A stretch of 64,000 nucleotides of DNA from Vibrio sp. NTOU-M3. Its GTDB lineage: Bacteria; Pseudomonadota; Gammaproteobacteria; Enterobacterales; Vibrionaceae. Where the stretch lies: positions 1,116,001-1,180,000 of the forward strand of contig NZ_CP162100.1 in assembly GCF_040869035.1 (NCBI RefSeq), written 5' to 3'. Below are positions 1 to 8,592 of the stretch, one piece after another (position 1 is the first letter of the stretch; every line of letters begins with the position of its first letter). Position numbers and translations under genes: made by a program. The notes under the pieces are model-generated. The model was not told where the DNA came from. It made no database searches and saw only the letters and a list, made by a program, of their open reading frames with translations.

Positions 1-378
1 CATCATGTGTTTCGTGCAAACCTGCCAGACACATTTGTGTTGGAGATCAACCGAATCAATGAATCTATGGGTATTGCGGTAGAATCCATTGATTTGAAAG
101 AGTATAGAGACAATTTTAGGTCGTCAAAAAAGCTGAACAAGTCTATTAAAGAAAATGAATATCCTCGTTGGATTTGGTTTTACGGTGTTGAAGCGTTAAA
201 GGACACGAACTTTGCAGGTTGGTTACGTAGTCGGCTAACAGTTCGATCAACAGAGAACTTACGAGTTATCTTTGTTGTTGAGTCTAGTGACGATTATCGA
301 GATGTTTTTTGTGATTACAGGGTACCTTTCTATCAATCTACAACATTACTACAAACGGATATTGACGACTTAAATTAG
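1..378 (+). CDS. C-terminal part of an unrecognised protein (cut by left edge)
   Basis: The frame is open from the first base, so the GTG at position 7 need not be the start and the gene probably begins outside the window. At least 125 residues are visible, ending at TAA 376-378. The visible part is charged and mixed alpha/beta. It has a run rich in Trp/Phe/Tyr (PRWIWFYGVEAL), then a hydrophobic strand LRVIFVVESSDDYRD and an aromatic FYQSTTLL segment. A strand of this kind ending in acidic residues would suit the C-terminal part of an ATPase or nuclease-like fold, but I cannot assign a family. It lies on the same strand as the Leo dynamin genes, about 650 bases upstream, so it may belong to the same accessory island. 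That it is coding is fairly safe; the function is unknown. Confidence 0.6.
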   Translation, partial: HHVFRANLPDTFVLEINRINESMGIAVESIDLKEYRDNFRSSKKLNKSIKENEYPRWIWFYGVEALKDTNFAGWLRSRLTVRSTENLRVIFVVESSDDYRDVFCDYRVPFYQSTTLLQTDIDDLN

Positions 379-1032
379 GATTGTCGATGATTCAGGTAGT
401 TTGGGTTAGAACATAATTCTGATGCTCAGCTCAGGGCTCGTGGGTAAAACTACTATCCGTGTGCACATGTACGCATGTTCAGAAAAAATTTTGTATAAAA
501 TGAATCCAACACTTCAGAGTGGAGGTGAGTGATTTTCCCAAATTTCAGTCACTATTGGCATCGCTTCATGATATGTCGTTTTGCGATCTGGAAGTAAGAA
601 AGGTAGATGTCGCCCGAAGTTCGTAAAACGTTTTTGTGCAGAACCTTAGCAGTTGGCACGTCGTAACTCAGAAGTGCCTCGCTTCGTGTTAGAGAAAGTC
701 TACCCAATCAGTCTTACCTCAAGAGCTTTCGATAGATTTTATAATGCCAAATGAGATGTACGTCAAAACACTCAATCATGTTGTACTTTCTTGTTCTTGA
801 TTATGTGAGATATGATAATGCCATTTTAAACAGCAGGTTACACTGAAGCTCAGCGCTGAGTGGAAGCGCGAAAAGTTCCAAAGTGGCATGTTTAATTTTC
901 CCATTTGGGGAGCAAGTGAACTGTAGATTTCTCAATGCAGCTAGGTTGTAACTTCTAAGTATTGATGCGAACGCAACCTGTATCGTAGCCATAAAGCAGT
1001 GCTTGGAAGGCAATAGACAAAGTAGATACCAA
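379..1032. other. Gene-poor stretch before the Leo genes
   Basis: No ORF here resembles a protein I know. A GGAGG followed by GTG at 525 opens a 33-codon frame that stops at TAA 624-626. It could be a tiny gene or the remnant of a broken one, because open frames nearby are short and shift phase. TATAAA at 494-499 has no good -35 partner. The stretch presumably carries the promoter of the downstream dynamin operon, but I cannot place it. Confidence 0.4.
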
Positions 1033-3240
1033 ATGAAACTAAACATAGACGATCCACGTGAACTATACCGCGGGGTTAATACTGAACTGGATGGCATTAT
1101 CGGTGCGCTGTCCACCGAGTCAGATGATGAGCAATTGAACGGAGCTCAGCGTGAGGCCCATTCTTTGCTCCAAGAACATCGCTCAAACCTTCAGGGGCAA
1201 CTGGAGGCACTTGAGACAAATGCCGAATGGGATACATTCACTATCGCGTTTTATGGAGAAACGGGTGCGGGAAAATCCACCATCATAGAGACCCTGAGGG
1301 TATTGCTGAAAGAAGCCAGCAAACTGAAAGATCAGGAAGCGTTCCGGGAATTTCAGAACAAACATGAGTTGACGGCTGAAGCACTGGACAGGCTCCACCA
1401 TGAGGCAGAGCGACTCGGCCGGGAACTTGAAGAACTCAGCGATAAATATGAAAAAACATCTGCTAAATATGAACAGCTAAGTGTGGAATCCAGTAACAAG
1501 ATTGCCCAATATCGTGAGCTGATACTGGACCAAAAGCGAATGGCGCCCTTGTGGCAGAAGTTTCTGCACCTGTTTTGGAAAACGGAAGAGGAGCTGGGCT
1601 TTGCGCGTGAAAAGCTACAGTTGCTCAAGATCGAAACAGAATGCGAGAGCGAGCTGTCGGCACTGAACGAACAGAAAACGGGACTGGAAATTCAGTTGGC
1701 TGAAACCAGGAACAAACTGCAGGAGTTTAGAGATCGCCTGCCAGAGCTTGAAGCGCTGTCTGATGGCGGAATTATCGGAGATGGCCGTTCCGATTTTACT
1801 CGAATTACGCAACGATTCGACTTAAGCGTAGGTGGCCAGGAATTTGCTCTACTCGATGTGCCAGGAATAGAAGGTACCGAACGCCTGATCGCAGAAGAGA
1901 TTGAAAAAGCCCTTCAGGCAGCCCATGCGGTGTTCTACGTCACGAACCAGCCCGCACCTCCACAAACGGGGGATCAGGAGCGACGGAAAGGTACTCTCGA
2001 GAAAATCAAAATGCACCTAGGAGCTTCGACGGAGGTCTGGTGTGTTTTCAATAAAAAAATAATAAATCCCAAGTATGCGCTGAAAGATCGTCCCCTGATC
2101 TCCGAAGATGAATGTGCCAGCCTGCGGGAACTTGAAGGAAAAATGGAAGAACAGCTCGGGTCGCATTTCCAGGGCGTGCATCCCTTGACCGCACTACCGG
2201 CTTTCTTGGCTGCAACGGATCATTTCGCGCCTGACTCGCAGAATGCCAAACGCCGCAAGAAAGCTCTATCCGATTTTGAAGCAGGTCAGTTGATCGAATT
2301 ATCCGGCGTAGAGTCATTTATCAGCCTTATACAGGACAGTCTGCTGGAGGGAAGCCAGCAAAAGATCCAACGGGCCAACCTTTTCAAGGTGAAGGATGCT
2401 CTTGATAAGACAGCTATTGTCCTCGACAAGGTTGGAGAGGGAATTTCAGAGTTGGCGTTGAACCTCCGCCTCGGCGAGCAGAGTTCGAAGAAGCAAATCA
2501 GAAGTGGTTTTTCATCATTCAAGAAACGTCTCGAGTCATCCACTGAGATATTGCTCGATCGCTTCAACAGTGATGTTCTGAACAAAGTGTATTTAAAAAT
2601 TGATGGCGATATTAGCAATGACGTCTTTGAAAACAAGTTGAAACAGTTAATTGAAACTCATCAGGAGCGATTGAGTGAAGAGTTGAAGAAGGCGATGGCG
2701 AAGGAAATTGAACGATTTGGAAAAGAGACTGAGAAAATAGTCAAGCGTTTCGAGGACCAAAGTCGTGAGTTGACGGATATCTACACCAAGATTGCTAGTG
2801 CTGATATTGATCGTGACTTCGACCTAAAACTGGATATCGATAATGGTTTGCGATTGACGAACCTTATGGCTGTCATCGTTGGTGGGACACTGCTGTGGTG
2901 GAACCCAGCGGGCTGGTTGGTTATTGGTTTGGGAGTAGTCAGTATTGCAATCGGTGCATACAAGGCCGTGCGTGGATTTCTGAGCTCCAGTTACAAAAAA
3001 GCACAGCAACGAAAAGCAGCTGATGAAAACCTCAGAAATATAACTGACAAATTGCGTGATTCAATGCAAGAAAGTCTCAAACAAGGATTCCCAGAGATGG
3101 AAAAAACAATCATTGATATTGAAAAGGCACTCGCCAGGCCTGCAAACAAGGCGAGGACTCACGCCGATCTCATAAATAATTCGAGTACAAAAATCAAGAC
3201 TTTGTCGGGCATGATTGAAGCTACAGGAGCGCTAAAATGA
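1033..3240 (+). CDS. leoBC: LeoBC-like dynamin-family GTPase (Eleos defence component)
   Basis: A large dynamin-like GTPase of 735 residues from ATG 1033; an in-frame TTG at 1003 would add ten. Numbered from the ATG, a Walker A/G1 motif GETGAGKS lies at about 75-82. A long coiled coil (about 95-240, rich in Glu/Leu/Lys) separates it from the G3 motif DVPG at about 275-278, followed by a G4-like FNKK near 340. A hydrophobic hairpin with a central NPAGW turn at about 611-646 is a candidate membrane paddle, followed by another helical tail. The architecture is that of bacterial dynamins. The partner gene is LeoA, which makes this the LeoBC subunit of the LeoBC-LeoA pair called Eleos among anti-phage systems. 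Its stop overlaps the next start (ATGA). The family role in membrane remodelling during phage attack is known only in outline; assignment to LeoBC rests on architecture and on the neighbour. Confidence 0.75.
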   Translation: MKLNIDDPRELYRGVNTELDGIIGALSTESDDEQLNGAQREAHSLLQEHRSNLQGQLEALETNAEWDTFTIAFYGETGAGKSTIIETLRVLLKEASKLKDQEAFREFQNKHELTAEALDRLHHEAERLGRELEELSDKYEKTSAKYEQLSVESSNKIAQYRELILDQKRMAPLWQKFLHLFWKTEEELGFAREKLQLLKIETECESELSALNEQKTGLEIQLAETRNKLQEFRDRLPELEALSDGGIIGDGRSDFTRITQRFDLSVGGQEFALLDVPGIEGTERLIAEEIEKALQAAHAVFYVTNQPAPPQTGDQERRKGTLEKIKMHLGASTEVWCVFNKKIINPKYALKDRPLISEDECASLRELEGKMEEQLGSHFQGVHPLTALPAFLAATDHFAPDSQNAKRRKKALSDFEAGQLIELSGVESFISLIQDSLLEGSQQKIQRANLFKVKDALDKTAIVLDKVGEGISELALNLRLGEQSSKKQIRSGFSSFKKRLESSTEILLDRFNSDVLNKVYLKIDGDISNDVFENKLKQLIETHQERLSEELKKAMAKEIERFGKETEKIVKRFEDQSRELTDIYTKIASADIDRDFDLKLDIDNGLRLTNLMAVIVGGTLLWWNPAGWLVIGLGVVSIAIGAYKAVRGFLSSSYKKAQQRKAADENLRNITDKLRDSMQESLKQGFPEMEKTIIDIEKALARPANKARTHADLINNSSTKIKTLSGMIEATGALK

Positions 3241-4940
3241 AAGAGACTCTCAATACTTTCAAAGGCCAGCAGAACGAATCTCTGGAGCTTTTGAATAGGC
3301 TTTCGAAGTTTTTAACACAAGGTGAAAAGGCCGGGGTTCCGATTGATCAAGAGTTGCGTTCCAAGCTTCAGACAGCCATACAGTCCGTGTCTGGCGAGCA
3401 GCTCAAGGTTGCACTCATCGGCGGTTTTTCAGAGGGTAAAACGTCTATTGCCGCGGCCTGGATGGAGCAGCTCGATAAGTCCAGCATGAAAATCAGCCAC
3501 AGTGAATCTTCTAATGAAGTGAAAGTCTACGAGGTGGGGGAAGACTTTGTTCTTATTGATACCCCTGGTCTGTTTGGCTTCAAAGAAAAGTATAACGCCG
3601 AGAAGCAGGCTATCGAAAGATACAAAGACATTACTAAGAAATACGTGAGCGAAGCACACCTAGTTCTGTATGTCATGAACCCGACAAACCCGATCAAAGA
3701 TAGCCACGAGGACGATCTGGTTTGGCTATTCCGAACCTTGGGGCTTCTGCCCAGGACAGTGTTCGTACTCAGCCGCTTCGACGAAGTAGCCGATGTGGAA
3801 GATGAAGATGACTACCGGGATAACCTTAAAGTTAAATATGACAACGTCGTTGGTAGGCTTCGCGTGGCAATAGAGCTTGACGATGAAGAAGAAAAAGAAC
3901 TGTCGGTAGTTGCTGTGTCGGCAAATCCTTTTGATCTGGGCGTTGACCATTGGCTTCAGAACCCCGATGAGTTTAAAGAGCTGTCACATATTACCGAGCT
4001 TCAGGCAGAGACGGCGCAAAAAATTCATAATAACGGCGGTGCAGCAGCCCTTGCAGAAGAGATGCGCGCCAGTGTTATCCGCGATGTTCTGAGCAAACAG
4101 CTGCCAATAGCGATAGAGAACGACCAGAAGATCTCGCAGGAAGTCACAAAGCTGGATGAGCTGAATAGCCATTTGAAGCTTGAGCTGGTGACTACAGATC
4201 GGGATATCGAAGACGCGAGGATAGAGCTACGGGAGTTCGTCGTCCGATATTTTTCCGACCTGATCCTCAAAGCGAAAGGTTGTAGTCTCGAAACCTTCGG
4301 TGATTTCTTCGAGCGGGAAATTGGCTCTGAGGGTATTGTGATCGCCACTCGGTTACAGAATGAGTTCAGTCGTCAGGTGCAGCCAATTACGCTGGAAGTA
4401 GAAAAAATGCAGATAGGATTTGAGAACGAGGTCAGTCACTTCAATACCACAATCAAGTCGCTGGGCAAGCAGGGAGTCAACCATGTCTTGAACGGAAAGT
4501 TCATTAATAAAGACTCTGTCTTGGCCGCCCGGGATGGCATTGTGAATGTCGCGAAGTCCGTTGGGGTCGACCTTGGTAAGTACCTTAAATTCAAGCCCTG
4601 GGGCGCCACCAAATTTGCCAAAGGTGCGAACGGGGCTCTTGCTGCAGTGGGATTGGCATTTGAGCTATGGGATAGCTGGGAAGAACATAAGCGCCAGACC
4701 GAATTTCAGAACGCGATAGCCAAAATGGTAAGCAATTTCGAGAAGCAGCGGGAGGAGCTCTGTACACTGATCAATTCTGTCCAGTTCAAGGAAATGTTCT
4801 TTGGGAACTATATTGAGCTCAGGCAGCAAGTCGTGGAGGTGGAGAAGATGCTTAATCAAAGCCGCGAGAGCCAACAGATGTTCCACGCGTGGAAAACAGA
4901 AGCGGAGGCAATAAGGGAGGATTTCAAGCGTATGGGATGA
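3237..4940 (+). CDS. leoA: LeoA-like dynamin-family GTPase (Eleos defence component)
   Basis: A 567-residue GTPase whose ATG overlaps the LeoBC stop by four bases, so the two are translationally coupled. G1 is GGFSEGKTS at 62-70, G3 DTPG at 108-111, and a G4-like SRFD at 179-182 stands in for the usual N/TKxD. The C-terminal two thirds is mostly helical with Glu/Lys-rich segments, plus a moderately hydrophobic stretch around residues 460-480 (GANGALAAVGLAFELWD). Length and P-loop match LeoA of enterotoxigenic E. coli, a soluble dynamin-like protein first linked to toxin secretion; LeoA with LeoBC was later reported as an anti-phage system (Eleos). A terminator follows. GC content looks higher than in the DNA to the right, in keeping with horizontal acquisition. 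The family call is firm; the defence role here is inferred from homologues. Confidence 0.8.
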   Translation: MKETLNTFKGQQNESLELLNRLSKFLTQGEKAGVPIDQELRSKLQTAIQSVSGEQLKVALIGGFSEGKTSIAAAWMEQLDKSSMKISHSESSNEVKVYEVGEDFVLIDTPGLFGFKEKYNAEKQAIERYKDITKKYVSEAHLVLYVMNPTNPIKDSHEDDLVWLFRTLGLLPRTVFVLSRFDEVADVEDEDDYRDNLKVKYDNVVGRLRVAIELDDEEEKELSVVAVSANPFDLGVDHWLQNPDEFKELSHITELQAETAQKIHNNGGAAALAEEMRASVIRDVLSKQLPIAIENDQKISQEVTKLDELNSHLKLELVTTDRDIEDARIELREFVVRYFSDLILKAKGCSLETFGDFFEREIGSEGIVIATRLQNEFSRQVQPITLEVEKMQIGFENEVSHFNTTIKSLGKQGVNHVLNGKFINKDSVLAARDGIVNVAKSVGVDLGKYLKFKPWGATKFAKGANGALAAVGLAFELWDSWEEHKRQTEFQNAIAKMVSNFEKQREELCTLINSVQFKEMFFGNYIELRQQVVEVEKMLNQSRESQQMFHAWKTEAEAIREDFKRMG

Positions 4941-5007
4941 ATGTCGGTATTGAATCCTGAATTCATTGAATTGTACTGATTCAGACCTGATCTGTCAGAA
5001 TTTATTA

Positions 5008-5041
5008 GAAGGGGGCATGTTGGTTGGACAAGCCCTTTTTC
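5008..5041 (+). terminator. Probable terminator after leoA
   Basis: A stem pairs 5008-5016 (GAAGGGGGC) with GCCCTTTTTC at 5032-5041, including two G-T pairs, and the 3' arm itself is U-rich. It lies 68 bases after the leoA stop and would close the leoBC-leoA operon. Confidence 0.5.
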
Positions 5042-5918
5042 TATCTGTCCACGGTATGAAAAATTACCCAAACTCAAATTATCCGAAGAGTGCTGCTACG
5101 GGTATAATTCCTAACTCAGAAATGTTCATAACTTTGTTAAACGTATGCTCATGGTTTTTCTAATGCACTCGATTATCTACGGGCATTGGTTATGATGTAG
5201 TAACTTTACAACGTATGATTTAGATACGTACTCAAGTATGCAGATTTTTGATGCAATTTTATGCGAACTTATTCTGCAAATGTCTTCGTAACTATTTGAA
5301 AGCTAGTTCTGTCTATGAAGACTTATGCTGCAAGCATCACCATCTGAACGTTAGTAAATTTACTGATCCTGTTATTTTTGTCCTATTTCTCTTTTGAATA
5401 TTTTTCCTCTTAAAAGAACTCATTCTGAATAACTATTTACTAAGAAAAAATACTTATTTTATTCGGTGTTTTTCTATACGTAACTCTTCTTATTTAACGC
5501 GTGATTCCGCTCACGTTTTACCTCATTTAATAAGACGAATGTAGCTATTTGTTATCCTGATTACATAACTTTTGTTAAATTTTATGCACAATGCCTAGCA
5601 TAAGATGCTAAAAATAAGTGTCTTATTAGATTATTTGGCACTTCAATCTATTGGCAAAAGCTTTCCTATTGGAAAATGCCGCAAATGTTAACTGTGGTAG
5701 TGATATTTGCTAATTTGTTGAGGTAATCGGAGAATTATAAGATTTTTTGCTACATTTTTATGGCAAATTACTTCAATGATTGCTACTGTGTGCCGCAATC
5801 TTTGTAAGGTTTTAGATTTTTTTGCTTATTTTGCAGTCAAAATAAATCTAAATCACTTCCGTTCAAGTGAACTTGCAAAGAAGTCATGGATGCAAAATGA
5901 AAACTTGGAGTTTTACGC
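5042..5918. other. Long AT-rich region upstream of oppA
   Basis: About 880 bases without a convincing gene; the short open frames have no ribosome site or recognisable product. Base composition drops sharply to AT-rich after the leo genes, which may mark the right edge of the accessory segment. The last 250 bases must hold the oppA promoter and leader. One weak candidate is TTGTTG at 5712-5717 with TAAGAT 17 bases further on. I saw no tRNA or direct repeat that would mark an integration site. Confidence 0.4.
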
Positions 5919-7550
5919 ATGTATAAGAACAAAATCACACAAGCCCTTCTTCTAGGTGCAGGTCTAGCAGTGGCCGCCACTTCAACTACAACTTTTGCCG
6001 CTGACGTTCCAGCTGGCACTAAATTAGCAGAAAAACAAGAGATCGTTCGTGGTAATGGTGCGGAAGTTGCGACCATTGACCCTCACAAATCTCAAGGTGT
6101 TTCTGAATCTCACGTTATTCGTGACCTTCTTGAAGGCTTGGTGAATCAAGATGCCGAAGGTAATACTATTCCTGGTATCGCAGAATCTTGGGAAACGGCA
6201 GACAACAAAACGTTCACTTTCCACCTACGTAAAGATGCAATTTGGTCAAACGGCGATCCTGTAACAGCTAAAGACTTTGTATACAGTTGGCAACGTGCTG
6301 TCGACCCAGCAACCGCTTCGCCATACTCTTGGTACATGGAATACACCAAGATGAAGAATGCTAAAGATATCGTTGCTGGTAAGAAAGACAAAAGCACACT
6401 TGGTGTGAAAGCAGTTGATGATTACACGTTAGTTGTTGAACTAGAGACGGCAGTTCCATATTTTGTGATGATGACAGGTCACACAACAACTAAACCAGTA
6501 CACCAAGCAACGGTTGAAAAGTTTGGTGATCAGTGGACTAAGCCTGAAAACTTCGTTGGGAATGGTGCATACGTAGTTGATAACTGGGTAGTGAATGAAC
6601 GCTTGGTTCTTAAGCGTAACGAAAAGTATTGGGATAATGATAAAACTGTTCTAAACAAAGTTACATTCTTGCCAATTGAAAACCAAGTAGCAGAAATGAA
6701 CCGCTTCTTAGCGGGTGAAATTGACGCGACTTATGAGATTCCAAATGAGCATTTCCGTCGTTTGAAGAAAGAACACGCAGAATCTCTGTCAATCACAGGT
6801 AACTTGTGTACTTACTATTACATCTTCAACACTAAGAAAAAGCCATTTGATGATGTTCGTGTACGTAAGGCAATCTCTTATGCAATTGACCGTAACATCG
6901 TAACAGACGCAATTCTTGGCCAAGGTCAAAAACCTGCATATTTCTTAACACCTGAAATTACAGCTAACTTTAACCCTGAGACACCAGAATACGGCAAGAT
7001 GACACAAAAAGAGCGTAACGCAGAAGCCGCTCGTCTTCTTGAAGAAGCTGGTTTTGGTAAAGATAACCCGCTTAAGTTTACGCTTCTATATAATACATCT
7101 GAAAACCACAAGAAGATTGCTGTTGCACTTGGTTCAATGTGGAAGAAGACTCTTGGTCTTGACGTAACTCTTGAAAACCAAGAGTGGAAGACTTACTTGT
7201 CAACAAAAGACTCGGGTAACTTTGAAGTTTCACGCGCAGGTTGGTGTGGTGATTACAATGAAGCCTCGTCATTCTTAACGCTAATGAAGAGCACCAATAC
7301 TACTGGTGGCATTCACTACGATAGCAAAGAATACGATGCAATCATGGAAAAAGCACTGTCTTCGACATCTGAAGCTGAGCGTACTGCACTTTACCTAGAC
7401 GCTGAAAAGCTACTGGCTAAAGATATGCCAATTGCTCCAATTTATCAGTACGTTAAAACACGTCTACTGTCTCCTAAAGTTGGTGGTTTCCCAGTAAACA
7501 ACCCAGAAGAAAAGATCTACTCAAAAGATCTTTATATCAAAGCTCAGTAA
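5919..7550 (+). CDS. oppA: OppA, periplasmic oligopeptide-binding protein
   Basis: Substrate-binding component of the oligopeptide ABC importer (SBP_bac_5 family), 543 residues, the family's usual length. Residues 1-27 are a classic signal peptide (MYKNKITQ, a hydrophobic core, then TTFA before the predicted cut). The mature protein carries the family landmarks: an early 'ATIDPHKSQGVSESHVIRDL' segment, a 'NGDPVTAKDFVYSWQR' type block near 110, and 'FDDVRVRKAISYAIDR' near 305. It would bind short peptides in the periplasm and deliver them to OppBC. ATG 5919 is preceded by a TTGGAG ribosome site. It is the first gene of oppABCDF and is set apart from oppB by a stable hairpin. oppA is the usual target of amino-acid-responsive small RNAs in relatives; I did not identify such a site. 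Confidence 0.95.
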   Translation: MYKNKITQALLLGAGLAVAATSTTTFAADVPAGTKLAEKQEIVRGNGAEVATIDPHKSQGVSESHVIRDLLEGLVNQDAEGNTIPGIAESWETADNKTFTFHLRKDAIWSNGDPVTAKDFVYSWQRAVDPATASPYSWYMEYTKMKNAKDIVAGKKDKSTLGVKAVDDYTLVVELETAVPYFVMMTGHTTTKPVHQATVEKFGDQWTKPENFVGNGAYVVDNWVVNERLVLKRNEKYWDNDKTVLNKVTFLPIENQVAEMNRFLAGEIDATYEIPNEHFRRLKKEHAESLSITGNLCTYYYIFNTKKKPFDDVRVRKAISYAIDRNIVTDAILGQGQKPAYFLTPEITANFNPETPEYGKMTQKERNAEAARLLEEAGFGKDNPLKFTLLYNTSENHKKIAVALGSMWKKTLGLDVTLENQEWKTYLSTKDSGNFEVSRAGWCGDYNEASSFLTLMKSTNTTGGIHYDSKEYDAIMEKALSSTSEAERTALYLDAEKLLAKDMPIAPIYQYVKTRLLSPKVGGFPVNNPEEKIYSKDLYIKAQ

Positions 7551-7581
7551 TCAACTAAGCTGATAAAACTATAAGTAATCT

Positions 7582-7617
7582 AGACACTGCATGTGCCATC
7601 GCGCATATGCAGCGTCT
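7582..7617 (+). other. Intergenic mRNA hairpin between oppA and oppB
   Basis: Arms 7582-7596 and 7603-7617 pair (AGAC/GTCT, CTGCAT/ATGCAG, TGC/GCA, one A-C mismatch, one G-T pair) around a six-base loop. No U-tract follows, so it is more likely an RNA-stabilising or attenuating hairpin than a full terminator. It would let oppA mRNA exceed oppBCDF mRNA, as a binding protein needs. Confidence 0.6.
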
Positions 7618-7656
7618 CTTATCATTTAAACTGTCACAGACTGAAAGAGTGAGTTT

Positions 7657-8577
7657 ATGCTTAAATTCATCGCAAAAAGGATATTTGAGGCGATCCCAAC
7701 GATGTTGGTTTTGATCACCGTATCTTTCTTTCTCATGCGTTTCGCACCGGGTAATCCATTTTCAACAGAAAAACCGTTACCGCCAGAGGTTATGGCGAAT
7801 ATCGAAGCCAAATATGGCCTAGATAAGCCGGTGTTTGAACAATACACAACCTATCTAACCAATGTCATTCAAGGCGATTTTGGCCCGTCATTTAAGTACT
7901 TAGATTATTCGGTAAATGAACTGATCTCCGTTGCTTTGCCTGTTTCAGCGAAAGTCGGTTTTGCTGCCTTTATCTTTACGTTGATCATGGGAGTGGGTGT
8001 TGGCACCATAGCCGCGTTAAAGCAAAATACATGGATGGACTACAGTATTATGTCCACAGCAATGCTGGGGGTGGTAATGCCATCTTTTGTTCTTGCACCA
8101 ACCCTGATTTATATCTTCTCTATCAACCTCGGCTGGTTCCCAGCGGGCGGTTGGCATGATGGTTCGTTTAAATACATGGCTCTACCAGTAATTGGTATGT
8201 CTCTCCTATATGTCGCGACTTTTGCCCGTATTACACGTGGTTCGATGATTGAAACGCTAAACAGCAACTTTATCCGTACTGCACGTGCTAAAGGATTAAG
8301 CTACCGCTACATCATTTTAAAACATGCTTTAAAACCTGCGCTATTACCTGTTGTTTCATACATGGGCCCTGCGTTTGTTGGGATCATTACAGGTTCTGTA
8401 GTTATCGAAACTATTTTTGGTTTACCCGGTATTGGTAAGCTATTCGTTAACGCCGCGTTTAACCGCGACTATTCCCTAGTAATGGGTGTAACCATTTTGA
8501 TTGGTTTCCTATTCATCCTATTCAATGCAATCGTCGATATTTTGTTGGCAATGATTGATCCGAAGATTCGCTACTAA
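7657..8577 (+). CDS. oppB: OppB, oligopeptide importer permease
   Basis: Inner-membrane permease of 306 residues with about six transmembrane helices. The N-terminus (MLKFIAKRIFEAIPTMLVLITVSFFLMRFAPGNPF) is typical of the DppB/OppB branch. The cytoplasmic EAA-type loop reads TARAKGLSYRYIILKHALKP near residues 208-227 and would contact the ATPases OppD/OppF. The C-terminal 'IDPKIRY' ending is also usual. Start ATG 7657 follows a weak GAGTGAG ribosome site. With OppC it forms the channel for peptides brought by OppA. It lies 106 bases after oppA and 15 before oppC, in one transcription unit. Confidence 0.95.
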   Translation: MLKFIAKRIFEAIPTMLVLITVSFFLMRFAPGNPFSTEKPLPPEVMANIEAKYGLDKPVFEQYTTYLTNVIQGDFGPSFKYLDYSVNELISVALPVSAKVGFAAFIFTLIMGVGVGTIAALKQNTWMDYSIMSTAMLGVVMPSFVLAPTLIYIFSINLGWFPAGGWHDGSFKYMALPVIGMSLLYVATFARITRGSMIETLNSNFIRTARAKGLSYRYIILKHALKPALLPVVSYMGPAFVGIITGSVVIETIFGLPGIGKLFVNAAFNRDYSLVMGVTILIGFLFILFNAIVDILLAMIDPKIRY

Positions 8578-8592
8578 CAGGGAAGTATGGTT

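Noticed and set aside
4966..5163. 65-codon open frame after leoA
   Set aside because: It overlaps the leoA terminator stem, has no ribosome site and shows no recognisable protein pattern.
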